Shown: positions 59,288 to 64,000 of the stretch, piece after piece
Position numbering within the stretch: position 1 is the first letter of the stretch
How the letters are laid out: every line of letters begins with the position of its first letter
Assembly (NCBI GenBank): GCA_964020085.1
Contig: OZ026604.1
Location: 302,501-366,500 of the forward strand
DNA from: Micromussa lordhowensis
Lineage: Eukaryota > Cnidaria > Anthozoa > Scleractinia > Lobophylliidae
Direction of reading: 5' to 3'
DNA length: 64,000 nucleotides
Translations under genes and position numbers: made by a program
The notes under the pieces: generated by a model
Databases searched by the model: none
What the model saw: the letters and a program-made list of their open reading frames with translations, nothing else
Told to the model about the DNA's origin: nothing

Positions 59288-60190
59288 TATTCACCTTATG
59301 GGCTCAACCACTGTTAATTTAATATCTTTTATATGCTTCCTAATCACTGAAAAGAGTGCATGAACACTCAAGCTTGATACAAAATTTGTGAGCCAATGGG
59401 CTCTCATTTGCTCGGTTCAAAACTGGAAATTTCATGCGTGCAATCACCTGTTCCCTACAATAGAGGGCTGATCTGCCAGTTTTAATGCGTGATGTAGCAG
59501 CTCTCTAATTAACGTATAATATGATTGGCTTGCTACCCCAGCCAAAAACAAAACACCGAACAATATTATTGAAAGTTAGACTCAAAAGCAATAGAGGCTG
59601 CTTGAAAAACCAAACAAAAGCAGGTTATGAGAGCTGCTACATTACTAGTTTTAATACTAAATAAATGCCATTTGCATCAAAGGGAGGTGTGGACATCAGC
59701 CTGCTTCCATTGAAGGGCCAAGCATCTATGGCCATTGTAGATAATTATGTATAGAATTTTGAATTTCACTTCATGCAAACATTGCCCTTGTTCCAAGTAA
59801 GAATAATCATTTGCATTTGTTTTGTATATGTGGAGTCAATTTAACTGGCTCAATAAAGCAATTACTGGCTCAAATGATTGAGTGATGTCATTCCAAGTCA
59901 CTAAAGCTACATATGAAATCAACCTGTCATTCACTTGCATTTGGAGAAACTGGGACAACCAATTTTTCTTCAACTAAATTATTCTTATTCCGCTAGGCCA
60001 TTCTAGTTTATAAAAACATGCAACCTTCAGTCAAGCTCTCATGCAGGTCACAAGATTTTGAGGGAAAAAAAAGTGAGGTGGGAGCTTTTCTGAATTGGTT
60101 CTGGACTTTAGGAAGTGAAACTGCTTTTGGGAAATCAGATGGTTTCTTGCTGCTTGGAGCTTGACTGAAAGACTGCACAGAGAGAGAGGA
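59288..60190. other. non-coding stretch, no gene seen
   Basis: This is the 3' side of the recombinase gene. No further feature recognised. Confidence 0.45.
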
Positions 60191-60800
60191 TTAGCCTTTG
60201 ACTACCTTGTGGATGGTGCGAGTGGAAGTCATGAGTTTGTAGACACCAGCTCGCTTTTTGGTGGCTTGAAATTGCACAGGAACAAGGCTGTCGATGTTTT
60301 CTTTCCACTCTTCGACGGAGAGTTCAAGCTTATAAAGGTTGGTCCCTATGTGTTTGTAATACAACAGCGTTGCCTCATTTTCTCTTATAGACTGGACTTG
60401 GCCAATAAAAACCTTTGGACTTGGATAGGTGCTCTCCTCTGCTACAACGCCGACGAAATCACCCCTGTTGACCCCTTCATCACCCTCTTCTGGTTCCCGG
60501 GCAGTTGCAGCTTCCCCTTCTTCGAGACGGCCCTCAGCGTAATCCCTGGCTAAGTCGACTGCCATTCGTTTTTTCTGATTAGCTGTGCGACGATCGTATG
60601 TAGCTTGTGCTTGTTTACGTGAATGCCTGAGCGCAGATGCCAAGGAAACCTTGAGAGAATCAGTACAGTCCCTGTTAAAATCAGGGAACAATGTCTGAGT
60701 TATGATCTGTAATATTACACTCAAGGGGGAAAAGAGAGAACTGAAATTATTGTAGGACTGAAAAATGCCAGCAAGTGAAAAGGAAAAATATATTTTTTAT

Positions 60801-60832
<32 letters not shown>

Positions 60833-62926
60833 CTTGTTTGCCCTCCAAAGATTACATAAGAACTGTTTCCATTTTCACCTGAGACTGGCAGTCAGGTCCC
60901 AAGAGAAAATATAAGCAATCAATGCTCTTGCAAAATTCTGAAAGTGGCCTATTTACAAACACATTGTTCAGGTCAGAGACTTGACAAACAAACATGGACA
61001 TGGGAATTAGGTTGAGCAAACTACCAGCTATCTCATCATATGGATCCAAACCAAGAATTCTAGTGCACATGACCGATCAATGAATAATAAATTATTTGAA
61101 TCCTTTTTTTTTAAGCTAACAATGTTTCATGTGAGTCAAAGAAAATATTGACCTCTTGACTCAGCTTCACTACTTTTAAGACTAAAAGAGCACTCTGAAT
61201 TACTAAGAATAACTCACAATTTGTCGTACGCCCAAGTGATAAAGGAACTTCTAAGTATGTTAATAGAAGCCATCTTTCCTGTAAGGCCATATAACACAGT
61301 CTTCAAGTGAGCAGAAAAGGAGGCAGCAGTGAAGCAACCACCATTCTTGTTCTGGAGCAAATAAATAGTAGTGCGTTCACATTGGTTGTGTGTTTTTTTT
61401 TTCAATTTTTGAGACCTTTTTCTTATAGATATCCTTGCCAGTGCCACTCACAAATACATAATATGTATACATATATGTTATTAGTGTGGAAAAAAGAGTG
61501 AATATTCAAAAAGCAAGCAGGGTGATTTTTCTCAAAAAATCACCCTCACAGGGGTGAATCAGTTGAACAAAAAATCCCAGAGAGGTTTTGTTTCCCTTGA
61601 AATCACCCCACAAGAGTACAGGATCACAAAATATCGCCCCAACTAGGTTCATTTCATATCACACAAGGGTTAATTTAGCAAATGGAGCCACCCCAGAGAG
61701 ATGTGGCTTTCGGTCAAAAACACCCCACCAGGGTTCATAATCACAACCGCGAACCTAGATAGGGATGTAGTTTTCAGAACAAAACACCTCGCTGAAGTGT
61801 TGTTTCACTTCAAATCACCCCAAAAGGTGTGAAATTAGGTGCAGAAAACCCATCCTGGACAGGAAAATACCTAACAAGGGGTAAAATTTGAAATTTACAC
61901 ATCCTGCGAGGATAAATCTGCCAAAAAAAACACCCCACCACAGAATTTATCACTGAATTTTACATACTGAAAGAGCTTTTGGGGGTGAAATTTGACTGTG
62001 ACCAACCCTCAGAAGGATGAAATTTCTCAAAAAACCAACCTTGCTATCAAAATGGGGGTGAAACAAGAAGATTTCACAGCTTTATACCTTAATGTTAGGG
62101 TTAGGGTTGATCCTTGACTGGGCCAAAACTAGGGGTATTTAAATCACTTTCCTTACCCCAAAAGTCCAAAATTTGAAAGTTAACTTACACACAAGATGTG
62201 AGAGTACCATTTGGTAACTTGGTAACACCAGGTTAAAACCTTACCAGGAGGAGGTATCTTCCACTGGACTCTGTCACTAAATGCGGCCAATAATCCTTGA
62301 TGTAGGACAACAAAAGTCGACTGAGCTCGTCCTCTGCCTTAAAAAGATTGGTGGAATTTACCTGAATGTTTGGTCAATCATCAAACTAAACAATAAGTCA
62401 ACACTTTTGAGTGCTGAACATCCATTGTACAAATTTCTAACAATTAGAGATTGGCATATAAATTCCCAACTAGCCAGTTTGAAAATGGAATCAACATCAA
62501 TGGATATAAACAAATGTTTATGGATGGAGTTTTTCATCCATGTCAATCAGTAGAAATTTAAGGTAAATCATCTCAGATCATCATTAGCACTGGCTACCCT
62601 TTTGAGATGAGATCAATGTAAAATTAATTAATTGTGCTTATTCTACAAATGCTTAAATGGATAATGCCCAGAGTACCTATTAGTATAAGATCTAGCACCA
62701 GTATTAACACCTTCAAACACAATTATTGTAATCTTATAAAGAGAAGGCTATGCTGGCTAAGATAGCCTTTCCATTTCATAATTTTTTTACCCTTTGAATA
62801 TTACATTTAACCATCTTTACCCTTTTTAATATTTGTAAATTACATGTTATTTTATATATTTTGGTGGTGGACCACAAGTTTACCAGTTCTCAACTATAAT
62901 GTGTCACCCTCGGTAAATCAAGCTAT

Positions 62927-62957
<31 letters not shown>

Positions 62958-63305
62958 CTTAATGTACTGGAACCAGAGAGAAAATATTATTGTCTAACCT
63001 GTAGAGCCAGCTCATCTCGTCCAGAAAACTTCCTGGTCTTGTAATTGTTAAAGTGGAGGACAATGTCCCCACTATCCTTGACAAGCAAGTAATTCTTACC
63101 AGCCGAGCTCTTTGGGTCAAAGTTACTGGCCTGTTCCCCTGACAGCACTTCCAGGGTCCTGATTTCCAATCCCCGTGCCGGGGGAATAAACACGTACAGG
63201 GATAGCATAATGAGATCGCAAAATTCCTTGGCTTTGAACTTCATTGGGCCAGTCAATTCAAACTTGTCTCGCTGCGTGCTAACAGCGGAAACCACTTCCT
63301 CCCTT
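60191..63305 (-). CDS. tyrosine recombinase (Crypton-like), 3' four exons
   Basis: Minus-strand exons: about 63305-62999 (upstream border uncertain), 62337-62245, 61351-61218 and 60671-60191. Joins restore DELALQAEDELSRLL, GRYLLLNKNGGCFT and WAYDKLDCTDSLK in frame with GT-AG signals. Motifs follow tyrosine recombinases: first-box Arg in RGLEIRTLEV, second box INILRSSFITW (Arg kept, the usual His is Asn), then ALRHSRKQAQATYDRRT with the likely nucleophile Tyr. An acidic linker and a C-terminal region ending STRTIHKVVKG follow. Such enzymes cut and rejoin DNA through a 3'-phosphotyrosine link. The N-terminal core-binding part is not in the visible exons. There are no stops in the four exons, so the gene may be intact or domesticated. 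Crypton assignment is by layout and moderately sure. Confidence 0.68.
61520..62075. repeat. degenerate tandem repeat in recombinase intron
   Basis: A loose repetition of AAATCACCCC, AAAACACCCCACCAGGGTT and GGGGTGAAATTT blocks roughly every 70-80 bp over ~550 bp, in the intron between the second and third listed exons. The units are heavily diverged. Confidence 0.65.
62625..62720 (+). pseudogene. possible LINE C-terminal scrap
   Basis: One plus frame reads CLFYKCLNG, a stop, then CPEYLLV, like the VYKCLNGxAPEYL tail of CR1/RTE-type ORF2 proteins. Very short; it lies in a recombinase intron. Confidence 0.35.
62919..62958. repeat. (TTTA)n microsatellite
   Basis: About ten TTTA/ATTT units in the intron after the first listed recombinase exon. 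Confidence 0.96.
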
Positions 63306-63837
63306 TTATAAAGACAAAACCCAAAAAAGAAAAAAATGAATGAGGTCCAGTCCAGGACAAAGAGAAAGCGAATTATTCAGGCCAAAACTACCGCAGCCAA
63401 GAGAGATGTATCTTGCAAACAATGGTTAGACAATTTACTTTACTTTACGTGCCAATTTCTCCTGAAGCTCTAAGCTACCCTGAAATTAGTATCCTTAACC
63501 ATGTAATCTGTAGTCTACAGCTCATTCATTTTTTCGTCATTAGCGCGCGCATATGAGTGCGTGCGCGTAAGCTCGATTTAACAAATTGAAGTCAGTTTTT
63601 CATGCATCTGTCCTGTTATTGATCATAAATTAGTCATAACATTGTCAAAGTAGCTGTGGATCCACGAAGCGATAGTGGATCCGCAGATTACTTTGACAAT
63701 ATTATGACGAAATTCATTGTCAATAACAGGACAGACGCATTAAAAAATGACATTAATTTGTCTTTTACAATAACAAATTGTCCAATTGTCCGCTCTCGTT
63801 CCTTCACGCACCCTATAAATTATGGATTCATGTGCCC

Positions 63838-63879
<42 letters not shown>

Positions 63880-64000
63880 AATGGTTCTGCAGTTATCGTA
63901 AAAGAGAATGAATGTTCCTTTCCTCTTAAGGTAATTCCTCGTATTTGCATAGCGCATCCTTTTCGCGCATAATTTATGGCGTCTTTTAGCGCGTCCTCGT
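63306..64000. other. non-coding flank containing a palindrome
   Basis: Upstream of the visible recombinase exons. No further exon could be recognised. Confidence 0.4.
63603..63740. repeat. 138-bp fold-back palindrome
   Basis: TGCATCTGTCCTGTTATTGA pairs with the complement near 63720-63740. TCATAACATTGTCAAAGTA pairs with TACTTTGACAATATTATGA, and the centre is GTGGATCCACGAAGCGATAG. Confidence 0.9.

Noticed and set aside
60161..60553. Plus-strand 130-codon frame
   Set aside because: Antisense shadow of the last recombinase exon, whose join phases and motifs are consistent on the minus strand.
62092..62108. Second telomere-like site (TTAGGGTTAGGGTT)
   Set aside because: Only two units; easily expected by chance in 64 kb.
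1..64000. tRNA or rRNA genes
   Set aside because: No cloverleaf with A/B box pair or conserved rRNA segment could be recognised by eye; a tRNAscan or Infernal run would be needed to exclude small RNAs.

Overview
The window looks like nuclear DNA from a cnidarian, probably an anthozoan such as a coral or sea anemone. Genes are split by short GT-AG introns. The DNA is AT-rich and full of microsatellites. It holds a telomere-type TTAGGG run and many palindromic and inverted-repeat elements of the kind crowding anthozoan genomes. The assignment rests on this repeat style and on general knowledge; no diagnostic host gene is present. No rRNA, tRNA, CRISPR array or bacterial operon was seen. Almost all recognisable coding sequence belongs to mobile elements, with one large ankyrin-repeat gene as the clearest host-type gene.

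Left part (1-14 kb): a 69-bp minisatellite (0.64-1.33 kb); then a 7.1-kb DNA transposon (2081-9160) with ~0.3-kb inverted ends. It carries two genes tail to tail: a HECT-type ubiquitin ligase (+) and an IS3-like DDE integrase-type transposase (-). Both are damaged. Next is a nest of inverted-repeat elements (11.0-14.05 kb) enclosing a 974-bp element with a perfect 8-bp target duplication.

Middle (14-45 kb): a giant ankyrin-repeat gene (-, 14211-18694), followed upstream by a ~1-kb near-palindrome; two tandem-repeat blocks; a fold-back element; an apparently intact, full-length two-ORF LINE (23650-29176) with a 16-bp target duplication; several fold-back MITEs; a broken C2H2 zinc-finger gene; a second LINE with an in-frame internal deletion that abuts TTAGGG repeats; remnants of a CR1-like LINE; and a 1.24-kb element packed with GTCGAT motifs.

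Right part (45-64 kb): a complete 10.7-kb MULE (Mutator-like) transposon, 45405-56085, with a perfect 9-bp target duplication and ~1.14-kb terminal inverted repeats that keep register to within one base. Inside is one nine-exon gene (-). Its splice phases all agree, and it joins a Ulp1-like cysteine protease, a proline-rich repeat, C2H2 fingers, a MULE DDE transposase, a SWIM finger and a PHD-like finger. A single 1-nt frameshift breaks it. Beyond it lie a LINE fragment, more palindromes and a four-exon tyrosine recombinase (Crypton-like) gene (-, 60191-63305).

The most notable theme is that two unrelated DNA transposons here pair a transposase with ubiquitin/SUMO-pathway enzymes (HECT ligase; Ulp1-like protease). 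All family names come from motifs read by eye; no database search was run.
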